DNA of 64,000 bases from Candidatus Zixiibacteriota bacterium (GTDB taxonomy: Bacteria; Zixibacteria; MSB-5A5; GN15; FEB-12). Positions 1-8,039 of this stretch are shown piece by piece. Under the pieces are notes generated by a model. The model was not told the origin of the DNA, did no database searches, and was given only the letters and a program-made list of their open reading frames with translations. Location: the NCBI GenBank assembly GCA_040756055.1, contig JBFLZR010000002.1, forward strand, positions 646,411-710,410, read 5' to 3'. Made by a program: the position numbers and the translations under genes. How positions within the stretch are numbered: position 1 is the first letter of the stretch; each line of letters starts with the position of its first letter.

Positions 1-513
1 ATCATATTCATCGGCTCGGCCATCGATGACAACGTGGCCAACCTCGTCATAGCCCAGATGTTGTTTCTGGAGGCCGAGGATCCGGAGAAGGATATTTTTA
101 TCTACATCAACTCGCCGGGCGGTTCGGTTACGGCGGGTATGGCGATTTACGATACCATGCAGTTTATCAAACCCGATGTGGCCACTACGTGCATGGGCAT
201 CGCCGCCTCGATGGGCGCGTTCCTTCTCGCGGCCGGCACCAAGGGCAAACGCGCCGCGCTTCCCAACAGCCGCGTGATGATTCATCAGCCGATGGCGGGT
301 ACTCAAGGACAGGTGTCCGATATCATCATTATGACTGAAGAGTTCACGAAGACGAAAAAACGTCTGAACGAACTTCTCGTCAAACACACCGGGCAGCCAC
401 TCGAGACAATCGAAAAAGATACCGACCGCAACTTTTTCATGGGCCCGCAGGAGGCTCAGAAGTACGGCTTGATAGACAAGGTCTACGAGTCGAAACGGCA
501 GGAGAAAAAATAA
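1..513 (+). CDS. clpP: ATP-dependent Clp protease proteolytic subunit (5' truncated by window edge)
   Basis: ClpP forms the tetradecameric serine-protease chamber that degrades substrates unfolded by ClpX in the cytoplasm. The frame is open from base 1 and already reads into the family core ([16 protein letters not shown]), so the N-terminus lies outside the window; the GTG at 34 is internal and not a real start. The catalytic Ser sits in GIAASMGAF (codon near 208), the His in MIHQPMAG and the Asp in DTDRNFFM, so all three catalytic residues are present. clpX follows 63 bases downstream on the same strand, the usual clpP-clpX order. Nothing looks degenerate. Confidence 0.97.
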   Translation: MIFIGSAIDDNVANLVIAQMLFLEAEDPEKDIFIYINSPGGSVTAGMAIYDTMQFIKPDVATTCMGIAASMGAFLLAAGTKGKRAALPNSRVMIHQPMAGTQGQVSDIIIMTEEFTKTKKRLNELLVKHTGQPLETIEKDTDRNFFMGPQEAQKYGLIDKVYESKRQEKK

Positions 514-576
514 CATCGCTGTCTGCCGGAGTTATCCGGCTGATTGCGATGTTTGAAGCCAAGAGGTTGGAAGATT

Positions 577-1854
577 ATGCCACGTGACCGCGACCTACCC
601 CCCACCGCGCACCGTTGTTCGTTTTGCGGAAAGGCAGCCGGACAGGCCAAACGCCTTTTTTCCGGACACGAGTCGTTTATCTGCGACGAGTGCGTCGAAC
701 TTTGCTATGACCTGATTCAGAGCGCGCCCGATGTCAAGCAACCCAAAGAAATAACCGATCTCCCCACCCCCGCTGAAATAAAGGCCTTTCTCGACCAATA
801 TGTGATCGGTCAGGAAAAAGCCAAGCGAACTGTCGCCGTGGCGGTCTATAATCACTACAAACGTATCAACGACCAACTTCGCTCCGGCGCCAACGGGTCG
901 TCGATGCGTACCGACGAGGTGGAGCTGGAGAAATCCAACATCCTGATGCTCGGCCCAACCGGCACCGGCAAAACACTCATTGCCCGGTCACTGGCCAAGT
1001 TCCTCAAGGTGCCTTTCACGATTGCCGACGCGACCGTGTTGACCGAAGCGGGTTATGTTGGCGAGGATGTCGAGAATATCCTTGTCCGCCTGTATCAGGC
1101 CGCCAATTTCAATCAGCCCAAGACCGAGCGGGGAATTATCTATATCGATGAAATCGACAAGATTTCGCGCAAGGACGGCAACCCGTCGATAACGCGCGAT
1201 GTTTCCGGCGAGGGTGTCCAGCAGGGACTTTTGAAGATCCTCGAGGGCACGGTTGCGAACATTCCGCCCAAAGGCGGCCGCAAGCACCCCGAGCAATCGT
1301 TCGTCCAGATAAACACCAACAATATTCTGTTTATCTGCGGCGGGGCTTTCGATGGACTGGAGAATATCATTGCCCGTCGAATCGGCAAAAAAACCGTCGG
1401 TTTTGAGGCCGAGAAAATTCATATCAACGCTAAATCCGATGAGATTTTCGAATATGTCATGCCGGCCGACCTGATGAATTACGGGTTGATCCCCGAACTG
1501 GTGGGCCGTCTGCCGGTTACCGCCTCGCTTCAGGCGCTCGATGAAAAGGCCCTGTTGTCCATTTTGACCGAGCCCAAAAACGCCCTGACAAAACAGTATA
1601 TGCGGCTGATGGAGATGGAGGGCGTCAAGCTGACTTTTGAACCCAAGGCGTTGAAAGCCGCTGTCAAGATAGCGCAGGAGCGCAAAACCGGCGCGAGAGC
1701 TTTGCGGTCGATTCTTGAAAAGGCGATGCTTGATGTTATGTTTGAGGTTCCGTCAAAGTCCGACATCGCCGAGGTCATTGTCACCGAGAAGACGATAACC
1801 GATGGCGAGAAGCCTAAGCTCATAACCACCCGGGAAACCAAAAAAGCCGGTTAA
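577..1854 (+). CDS. clpX: ATP-dependent Clp protease ATP-binding subunit ClpX
   Basis: ClpX is the AAA+ unfoldase that feeds substrates to ClpP. The start at 577 (MPRDRDLPP) is preferred over the ATG at 544 because it has a GAGGTTGG ribosome site just upstream and gives the normal length of 425 residues. An N-terminal zinc domain has Cys14, Cys17, Cys36 and Cys39. The AAA+ core follows: Walker A GPTGTGKT, pore loop GYVGED, Walker B IIYIDEID, and a sensor-2 GARALRSI. The ClpP-docking IGF loop reads VGF here, a conservative change. The gene ends in a strong hairpin terminator at 1882, closing the clpPX unit. Confidence 0.97.
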   Translation: MPRDRDLPPTAHRCSFCGKAAGQAKRLFSGHESFICDECVELCYDLIQSAPDVKQPKEITDLPTPAEIKAFLDQYVIGQEKAKRTVAVAVYNHYKRINDQLRSGANGSSMRTDEVELEKSNILMLGPTGTGKTLIARSLAKFLKVPFTIADATVLTEAGYVGEDVENILVRLYQAANFNQPKTERGIIYIDEIDKISRKDGNPSITRDVSGEGVQQGLLKILEGTVANIPPKGGRKHPEQSFVQINTNNILFICGGAFDGLENIIARRIGKKTVGFEAEKIHINAKSDEIFEYVMPADLMNYGLIPELVGRLPVTASLQALDEKALLSILTEPKNALTKQYMRLMEMEGVKLTFEPKALKAAVKIAQERKTGARALRSILEKAMLDVMFEVPSKSDIAEVIVTEKTITDGEKPKLITTRETKKAG

Positions 1855-1881
1855 CCGGTCCTCCCTTACAATAGAATTCCG

Positions 1882-1909
1882 ACCGGCCGCTTATAGCGGC
1901 CGGTTTTTC
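1882..1909 (+). terminator. Rho-independent terminator of clpPX
   Basis: A 9-bp GC-rich stem (ACCGGCCGC at 1882-1890 with GCGGCCGGT at 1896-1904) has a 5-base loop and runs into TTTTT. It lies 28 bases after the clpX stop. Confidence 0.9.
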
Positions 1910-1999
1910 TTATGCCCGCCCCTTATGAATCTTCTTGACTTGCATCCCCTTTTTTAAAACGTTTTATATCACTCTTAGCCAAAAACAAAGGAAACTGCC

Positions 2000-2341
2000 G
2001 TGTCAGACAAAGTCGATAAATTCAAGAAGGAACGTGAGCGGCTCAACGAGCACATTCTCTCGCGAGACAATATCAATATCAAACGGTTTTTCGGGATCGA
2101 CACCGCCGTGTATCGTGATGGCGCCCTGGACGCCAAGACCAAGGAGCTGCTCGGCCTGGTAGCATCGCTGGTGCTTAGATGCGATGACTGCATCGCCTAC
2201 CATCTCATCCAGTCCAGGGATCAGGGGGTGACCGACGAGGAGTTTGACGAAGTGATGTCGGTGGGGCTGGTCGTGGGAGGTTCAATCACCATACCCCACA
2301 TACGACGGGCTTACGATTTCTGGAAGGAATTGAACAGCTGA
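2000..2341 (+). CDS. Carboxymuconolactone decarboxylase/AhpD-like protein
   Basis: This 113-residue all-helical protein belongs to the CMD/AhpD superfamily, whose members are small alkylhydroperoxidase-like or decarboxylase proteins. The diagnostic feature is the CDDCIAYH segment, a CxxC pair followed three residues later by His, within a helix-rich core (LDAKTKELLGLVASLVLRC). In AhpD-type enzymes this CxxC/His site is a peroxide-reducing disulfide centre, so a redox role is likely here, but the partner and substrate are not evident. The gene stands alone between the clpX terminator and the endonuclease V gene. A stress or redox housekeeping role is inference. Confidence 0.85.
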   Translation: MSDKVDKFKKERERLNEHILSRDNINIKRFFGIDTAVYRDGALDAKTKELLGLVASLVLRCDDCIAYHLIQSRDQGVTDEEFDEVMSVGLVVGGSITIPHIRRAYDFWKELNS

Positions 2342-2501
2342 CCGGCGACATCAATCGTGTCGTGGCGAAAACTAAATAAATTAGTTGTCCCCTGCCTTCG
2401 TATATTCTAAGTTGTATAAGATGTGGTGAGGCATGTATCAAAAGGTCATTCCTACCTTCCTCGCTTGAAACTCCGGCCTTCCATGCCTTTAACTAGAGAT
2501 T

Positions 2502-3257
2502 ATGGATACAAAAGGGTTGGAATCACACGACCATCTGAGCTGGCCGACCACGGCCCCTGAGGCCATCAAGCACCAGACGGAAATGGCCGAAAAGATCGAG
2601 ATATTCGGCAATTTCGATGATCTCAAATATGTCGCAGCCGTCGATACCGCCTATGGAAAAAACGCCGAAGTCGTTTATGCCGCTGCTGTGGTTTTCGCTT
2701 TCCCCGAGATTGTGGAAATTGAACGGTCTTTTCGTTACAACCGGGTGACTTTCCCTTACCAACCGGGTCTGTTTTATTACCGGGAAGGTCCCACCATGCT
2801 TGAAGCTCTGGCGCGACTTGAGACTCAACCCGATGTGATCATCGTGCACGGTCACGGCATAGCTCATCCTCGCCGCTGCGGAATCGCCGGGCAGGTAGGC
2901 GTGGCGATGGGCAAACCCACCATCGGCTGCGCCCGAAGGCTTCTGGCCGGGACTCATCGGGCGGTATCGGACTTAAAGGGAAGCCAGCAGGCGATAGTCA
3001 TAAAAGGCAAAGAGGTCGGTTATGCCTACCGAAGTAAGGAACGTGTGAAGCCTATTTTCATTTCGCCGGGGCACCTTTGCAATCTCGAACAGGCGCGCGA
3101 CATAGTGGTGCGATGCCTGCGCGGCTACCGCGTTCCGGAACCTCTCAGGCTCGCACATCTTTACGCGAATAAATTCAGAAGGCGCACTGAGGCGAAGATG
3201 ACTCGCACCGACAGCAACACACCACCACAGCTTGGAAGTCCTCAAGCGATGAGGTGA
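2502..3257 (+). CDS. nfi: Endonuclease V (deoxyinosine 3' endonuclease) with altered active site
   Basis: Endonuclease V cuts DNA (or RNA) one nucleotide 3' of inosine. The 251-residue protein has the family signature: AAVDTAY with Asp48 matching E. coli Asp35, FPYQPGLFYYREGP with Glu95 matching Glu89, GHGIAHPRR, KPTIGCARR, and the YRSKERVKPIFISPGH block. The third metal ligand, normally Asp in DGHG or DGNG (E. coli Asp110), is His116 here because the codon at 2847-2849 is CAC. About 30 extra C-terminal residues after LAHLYANKF look disordered. Family identity is secure; full nuclease activity is not. The M20 amidohydrolase starts 4 bases after the stop. Confidence 0.93.
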   Translation: MDTKGLESHDHLSWPTTAPEAIKHQTEMAEKIEIFGNFDDLKYVAAVDTAYGKNAEVVYAAAVVFAFPEIVEIERSFRYNRVTFPYQPGLFYYREGPTMLEALARLETQPDVIIVHGHGIAHPRRCGIAGQVGVAMGKPTIGCARRLLAGTHRAVSDLKGSQQAIVIKGKEVGYAYRSKERVKPIFISPGHLCNLEQARDIVVRCLRGYRVPEPLRLAHLYANKFRRRTEAKMTRTDSNTPPQLGSPQAMR

Positions 3258-3261
3258 TTAT

Positions 3262-4464
3262 ATGAGCTTACCTGAGACAACAAAAGACATGATCCTGCGC
3301 AAGGCGCGGGAAATTCGCGCCCGGCAGATTCAATGGCGCCGCCATCTCCATCAACACCCGGAATTGTCGGATCAGGAATATGAGACCACAAAGTTCCTCA
3401 AGGATAAAGTCAGGGCGATGGGATTGAAGGTTGTCCCGCTGAAAATGAAGTCCGGCCTCATCGCCGAAGCACATGGCAACAATCCCGGCAAAACCGTGGC
3501 TATTCGAACCGATATCGACGCCCTGCCGATAACGGAGAAAACCAAACTCCCGTATCAATCGAAAGCCGACGGCATCATGCACGCCTGCGGTCACGATGTT
3601 CACATGGCGGTAGCGCTGGGAACGGCCGCGGTGATAAGTTCGCTGAAAAAGGAGTTTGACGGTGCGGTCCGGTTTATCTTTCAGCCCTCGGAAGAGATGC
3701 CGCCGGGCGGCGCCCGGCCTATGATTGCCAACGGCGCTTTGAAGGATGTTTCGATGATTTTCGCCTTACATGTCGACCCCCATTTACACACGGGTAGAAT
3801 TTCGCTGCGGGACGGTGTGGCGATGGGGGCGGTGACGGATTTCAATCTCGTTATACACGGCAAAGGCGGCCACGCGGCGCGACCGCACGATGCCGTTGAC
3901 GCGATCGCGGCCGCTGCCGAAGTCATAGACTCACTGCAGAAGGTTATTTCACGCGAAATCGACCCGATCAAGCCGGTCGTAATGACGGTTGGGAAGATCG
4001 AAGGCGGCACCGCTCGCAACGCCATCTGTGACCGAGTCGAACTTACCGCGACAGCGCGGGCCTTGTCGCAAGATGCTGCCAGGAAGTTACGTACGCTGAT
4101 AAAGCGAACCGCCGAATCGGTTTGCAAAGCCAGAGGAGCAAAGGCAGAGCTCATGTTCGTGGCCGACTACCCGGTGCTGCGCAATCATCCGCTGGCCAAC
4201 CGGATTCTGGCCGACAATTTCCAGTCTCTTTTCCGTGGGCATCGTATTGAGCAAACTCCACAGGTGCTCGGTGGAGAAGATTTCGCCTGCTACCTCGAGA
4301 AAGTCAAAGGCGCCATGTTTCGCCTTGGAACCATGAACGTCAAGACAGGCGCCAATAAACCGTGGCATTCACCCCAATTCAAAGTCGACGAAGACGCCAT
4401 GTATTACGGCACGGCCCTCATGGCGGCATCGGCTCTCGATTTTTTAAGGAATAAGTCCAGATGA
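3262..4464 (+). CDS. M20 family metallo-amidohydrolase (N-acyl amino acid hydrolase type)
   Basis: This 400-residue protein matches the M20D group, which hydrolyses N-acyl amino acids or aminoacyl conjugates such as hippurate. The metal site is visible as HACGHDVHMA (His107, Cys109, His111), FQPSEEMPPGGA with the Glu pair, and FALHVDP; the Cys ligand in HACGHD is typical of the subgroup. The dimerisation domain begins with VIHGKGGHAARPHDAVD. An AGGTGATT ribosome site precedes the ATG. No signal peptide is seen, so it acts in the cytoplasm. Its stop overlaps the next ATG by 4 bases, so it is probably co-translated with the secreted propeller protein; a functional link is not evident. Confidence 0.92.
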   Translation: MSLPETTKDMILRKAREIRARQIQWRRHLHQHPELSDQEYETTKFLKDKVRAMGLKVVPLKMKSGLIAEAHGNNPGKTVAIRTDIDALPITEKTKLPYQSKADGIMHACGHDVHMAVALGTAAVISSLKKEFDGAVRFIFQPSEEMPPGGARPMIANGALKDVSMIFALHVDPHLHTGRISLRDGVAMGAVTDFNLVIHGKGGHAARPHDAVDAIAAAAEVIDSLQKVISREIDPIKPVVMTVGKIEGGTARNAICDRVELTATARALSQDAARKLRTLIKRTAESVCKARGAKAELMFVADYPVLRNHPLANRILADNFQSLFRGHRIEQTPQVLGGEDFACYLEKVKGAMFRLGTMNVKTGANKPWHSPQFKVDEDAMYYGTALMAASALDFLRNKSR

Positions 4465-5936
4465 CCCAAATTCGTCTGTCCATAATCGTACTCAGCGTCT
4501 GTATTGTTCTCCCTTCCGCGTGCTTTGCATCGATGAACGACGTCGATATGATCACTTACGCCGATTTCACCCGCGTCAACTATATCGCGACATCCATAAG
4601 TCATGTCTATTTTGCCACCACCGAGGGCATCATCCGCTACGACAAGTCGATGCGCCAGTGGAATGATCCGCTTACCGGGGCCGAGGGAGTCGATAATCGC
4701 GATATCCAGCGCATCTGGTGTGACGTCTTCAATGAGAAGCTCTACATACAGACATCAACCGGCTACCTGGAGTACGATATCCTTTTTGAGCAATGGTACC
4801 CCATTTCCGAATTACCATCGCTCAATGTGAATTACGCCCACGTCAGACCACCATCGGTGATGTTCGCTCCGCCGGGCTTGAACTATGCGGCCGAGGGGTA
4901 TGTCAGCGATATTCATGGCCGCGATTTCCGTTTCAACGATATCGTTGACGACCGGGCGGGCAACCTGTGGATTGGTACCTGGGGATACGGTCCGGCGGTG
5001 GCCGACGCCGCTACAGATAACATCGAATTGCTGACCTTCGGTCTGATTCAGAACCGGGTTGACGCTGTTTACGACGACGATGGAGTGCTGTGGATTGGCG
5101 GCTCGACGCTGGGAAGTTTTCGTACCGGGATGACCGTCTTCGATACCGAAGAAAACAGTTTCGAACACATAGAGACCGGATGGGAAATCGGTCTGCCCGC
5201 CGTGGACGTAAACTGTATCGATGGGGATGATGATTTTGTCTATGTGGGCACGGAGGACGGTCTTTTTGTGTATGACCGTGATGATCGGCGGGTGGCGCGC
5301 AGCCTTAGCGGACGTTCGGGCCTGCCGGATGACTATGTCCATAGCGTCTGCGTCGTGGGCGATTCCATCTTCGTAGGCACGGCAAGTGGACTCGCCATGC
5401 TCACCTTCAAAGCTGACTCGGTAACATATGTCCAGCCCGGTCAATTTTCCAATGCTGACATTTACGATTTCGAAACCACCGACAGCTCCATCTGGATAGC
5501 GTCGTCGAGCGGCGCCTTTCAACTCCACTATGGCAGCGGCAGACTGCAAAAACTCATGGATCCGCACAATGTTCTGTTCGGTCGCGTATTTAAAATCGAA
5601 AGGTATGAGACTTCTTTGTGGCTGGCTTCCGATGGCGGCATGGTACGTCTGGACCTGCAGACCGGGGAAACAACGCCTTTCGTTTCGATTTCGTCGGGTA
5701 GTCGCGGACGGCCTCTGGCGGTCAACGACCGGATAGCCGCGCTGGCGACCGAACGCGGCGTCACCCTGTATTTCCTCGACCGCGAGGACCATATCTACGA
5801 ACGGGAGTTCACCAACGCCGACGGATTACCTTCGTATTGGGTCAACTGTCTTTTGCTCGACGGTGACTACCTGTGGATCGGCACCGACCGGGGGCTCACC
5901 CGCTTTCTCTGGAACGACCCCGACCGGCTGGATTGA
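4461..5936 (+). CDS. Secreted Reg_prop-type beta-propeller protein
   Basis: The 491-residue product begins with a signal peptide (hydrophobic run LSIIVLSVCIVLPSACFA) and then consists of repeated propeller blades with the two-component-regulator propeller signature: DDRAGNLWIGTWG, DDDGVLWIGGS, VYVGTEDGLFVYD, IFVGTASGLAML, LWIGTDRGLTRFL. Such propellers normally form the periplasmic sensor half of hybrid histidine kinases in Bacteroidetes and relatives. Here there is no kinase or membrane part after the propeller, so the protein is a free-standing exported propeller, probably a ligand-binding or scaffolding protein. The ATG overlaps the stop of the M20 hydrolase. Function is not assigned beyond the fold. 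Confidence 0.85.
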   Translation: MTQIRLSIIVLSVCIVLPSACFASMNDVDMITYADFTRVNYIATSISHVYFATTEGIIRYDKSMRQWNDPLTGAEGVDNRDIQRIWCDVFNEKLYIQTSTGYLEYDILFEQWYPISELPSLNVNYAHVRPPSVMFAPPGLNYAAEGYVSDIHGRDFRFNDIVDDRAGNLWIGTWGYGPAVADAATDNIELLTFGLIQNRVDAVYDDDGVLWIGGSTLGSFRTGMTVFDTEENSFEHIETGWEIGLPAVDVNCIDGDDDFVYVGTEDGLFVYDRDDRRVARSLSGRSGLPDDYVHSVCVVGDSIFVGTASGLAMLTFKADSVTYVQPGQFSNADIYDFETTDSSIWIASSSGAFQLHYGSGRLQKLMDPHNVLFGRVFKIERYETSLWLASDGGMVRLDLQTGETTPFVSISSGSRGRPLAVNDRIAALATERGVTLYFLDREDHIYEREFTNADGLPSYWVNCLLLDGDYLWIGTDRGLTRFLWNDPDRLD

Positions 5937-6031
5937 TTCCATGAATATCAGTTGCGAGCGATATAAATATTTGTTAGAATGACACCGAACGAGACTCGGG
6001 CGCGAATTACACCCGGAACAAAATAGCGATT

Positions 6032-6952
6032 ATGGTAAAGCTTATTTTTGAACACTTCTGGCTCAAAATCACCGCCCTCCTGCTGGGCATCTTCTTGTGG
6101 TTCCATGTAGCCACGGAAAAGATATACAATTATCAGTTGATGCTGCCGGTCGAGGAGATCGTGCTGGATCCGGAACTTTCGCTCTGGCAGCCGCCTCCAG
6201 AGTCGCTTATGGTGGTGGTGTCGGCCACCGGCAAACAACTTCTCCGTCAAAAGTGGCGGGAAAGCGGGTTGAAAATAACGGCGACTCAATTCAAGCAGGG
6301 ACGTCACCGGATTGAGTTCACGACCGCCAACACTTCGCTGATTACGCCATCGACCGAGGTATCGCTCGACGAAATACTTCACCCCACCTCGTTCGTGCTC
6401 ATGATTGACCAACTGGTGGAAAAGAGAGTCCCGGTGGTGCCGGACATAATAACCGAACCGGATGAAGGCTTCGCCCTCGGCGATATTTCCGGCATTACCC
6501 CGCCGCAAGTGACTGTGACCGGGCCGCGCTCGGTGGTCAATTCCGTCAATGAGGTTTCGACAGAGGCGAAAGAGCTCCAGGGGTTGCGAAACAATCTCAG
6601 CCTGACTCTTCCACTGGCTCTTCCCAAGGGTTATGGTTTGAGTCTCGATCCGGACTCCGTTACACTGACCGTGAGAGTTGTGCCGGTGAAGACGCGGGTA
6701 TTCGAGGGGATTCCGATCGTTGTTTATAACGCACCTGCCGATAAAAGAATCAGCCATCAGCCATCCTCGATTCGAATTGAACTCACCGGTCCTCCCACCG
6801 AAATTGATTTGCTCAACAAAAACGCGTTGATAGCCTCGGCCGATTACGCCAAAGCCGACGGCGGCGGCCGGGCGCCGATCAAAATCGACTGTCCCCTGAA
6901 ATTCCGCGTCAAAAACGCCTCGGCCGATTCGGTGATAATCACTGTTCAATAG
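6032..6952 (+). CDS. YbbR/CdaR-like repeat protein
   Basis: The 306-residue protein has a short N-terminal membrane helix (WLKITALLLGIFLWFHVATE) of the type that starts YbbR proteins, followed by extracytoplasmic beta-rich YbbR repeats with recurring VPV-P and VTVTGP segments (KRVPVVPDIITEP, PPQVTVTGPRSVV, FEGIPIVVYNAP, IRIELTGPPTEID). In Firmicutes the homologue CdaR regulates the diadenylate cyclase CdaA, but no cdaA precedes it here; the upstream gene is the propeller. tsaD starts 7 bases downstream, suggesting one transcript. The family call is firm, the cyclic-di-AMP role only inferred. Confidence 0.85.
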   Translation: MVKLIFEHFWLKITALLLGIFLWFHVATEKIYNYQLMLPVEEIVLDPELSLWQPPPESLMVVVSATGKQLLRQKWRESGLKITATQFKQGRHRIEFTTANTSLITPSTEVSLDEILHPTSFVLMIDQLVEKRVPVVPDIITEPDEGFALGDISGITPPQVTVTGPRSVVNSVNEVSTEAKELQGLRNNLSLTLPLALPKGYGLSLDPDSVTLTVRVVPVKTRVFEGIPIVVYNAPADKRISHQPSSIRIELTGPPTEIDLLNKNALIASADYAKADGGGRAPIKIDCPLKFRVKNASADSVIITVQ

Positions 6953-6958
6953 TCTGCT

Positions 6959-8026
6959 ATGCTTGTTCTGGGAATAGAAACCTCTTGTGACGAAACTTCA
7001 GCCGCGGTCATCCGCGACGGGCGTGAGATACTGTCGAACATCATCCTTTCGCAGACAATCCACAGCAAATTCGGCGGTGTCGTGCCCGAGGTCGCCAGCC
7101 GGGCACATCTCAAAACGATCGTACCCATTTATCAACAGGCGCTAAGTGAGGCAAAGGTGACACTGGCCGACATCGACCTTGTCGCCGCTACGATGGGTCC
7201 GGGATTGGTCGGCGCGCTCCTGGTCGGTCTTACTTTCGCCAAGGGCCTGGCCTTCGCCCGCTCGATTCCCTTTGTTGCCGTGAATCATATCGAGGGACAC
7301 CTGAGCGCCAACTATCTCGAGCATCCCGAAATGGAACAGCAGCATCTCAGCCTTATTGTCTCCGGCGGCCATACTCTGCTCGTACGCGTGAAGAGTTTTG
7401 GCGAGTATGAGATACTCGGGCGAACGAAAGACGATGCTGTCGGGGAAGCGTTTGACAAGGTTGCCAAGGTGATGGGACTGGGCTATCCCGGGGGGCACAA
7501 ACTCGACAAGCTGGCGCAGACAGGAGACGCGTCTTATGTGAAATTCCCCCGGGCGATGCTTAAGGACAAGAGTTACCGTTTCTCATATTCGGGTCTGAAG
7601 ACCGCGGTGGCGTTATACATCGATAAACTTCCGCGCGACGAATACGAAAGACACAAAGCCGATATTGCCGCCGCATTCCAGGAGGCGGCAGTGGAGGTGT
7701 TGGTGGAAAAAACTCTCATGGCGGCATCGCGCCATAAGATTCGCGACATAGCCATCGCCGGCGGTGTGGCCGCCAACAGCCGCCTTCGCTCCATGTTTCA
7801 ACAGCGATTCGACAGACACGACAGTGACCCAAGATCAAAATCAAAAGGCAGACAGCCGGTCAGCGCCAAACCCCGGTTCAGCCACAGGCTGTTCTGGCCG
7901 TCCACGGAATTATGCACCGACAATGCCGCTATGATTGCCGCGGCCGGGTACTACCGGTATCAAAAGAGCGGCCCCGGCGATATGACAGCTAACGCCGTCC
8001 CATACCTTCCTCTCGACCGAATGTAG
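6959..8026 (+). CDS. tsaD: tRNA N6-adenosine threonylcarbamoyltransferase TsaD
   Basis: TsaD transfers threonylcarbamoyl from its AMP adduct to A37 of ANN-decoding tRNAs, with TsaB and TsaE. The 355-residue protein opens with the classical GIETSCDETSAAV and contains the metal-binding HxxxH (His110 and His114 in NHIEGHL), SGGHTLL, FSYSGLKTAV and the closing CTDNAAMIAAAG. There is a hydrophilic insert of roughly 25 residues (near 284-308) compared with typical lengths near 340. tsaB and tsaE are not in the window. The gene converges on the minus-strand TPR membrane protein with 13 bases between stops. Confidence 0.96.
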   Translation: MLVLGIETSCDETSAAVIRDGREILSNIILSQTIHSKFGGVVPEVASRAHLKTIVPIYQQALSEAKVTLADIDLVAATMGPGLVGALLVGLTFAKGLAFARSIPFVAVNHIEGHLSANYLEHPEMEQQHLSLIVSGGHTLLVRVKSFGEYEILGRTKDDAVGEAFDKVAKVMGLGYPGGHKLDKLAQTGDASYVKFPRAMLKDKSYRFSYSGLKTAVALYIDKLPRDEYERHKADIAAAFQEAAVEVLVEKTLMAASRHKIRDIAIAGGVAANSRLRSMFQQRFDRHDSDPRSKSKGRQPVSAKPRFSHRLFWPSTELCTDNAAMIAAAGYYRYQKSGPGDMTANAVPYLPLDRM

Positions 8027-8039
8027 ATCTTAAAATCGT

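Noticed and set aside
544-576. ATG at 544 as the clpX start
   Set aside because: Adds 11 residues not typical of the family; the ATG at 577 has a ribosome site at the right distance.
4812-5792. 326-residue minus-strand frame
   Set aside because: Antisense to the secreted propeller gene, without ribosome site or motifs.
5948-6949. 333-residue minus-strand frame
   Set aside because: Antisense to the YbbR-like gene; Arg/His-rich shadow composition.
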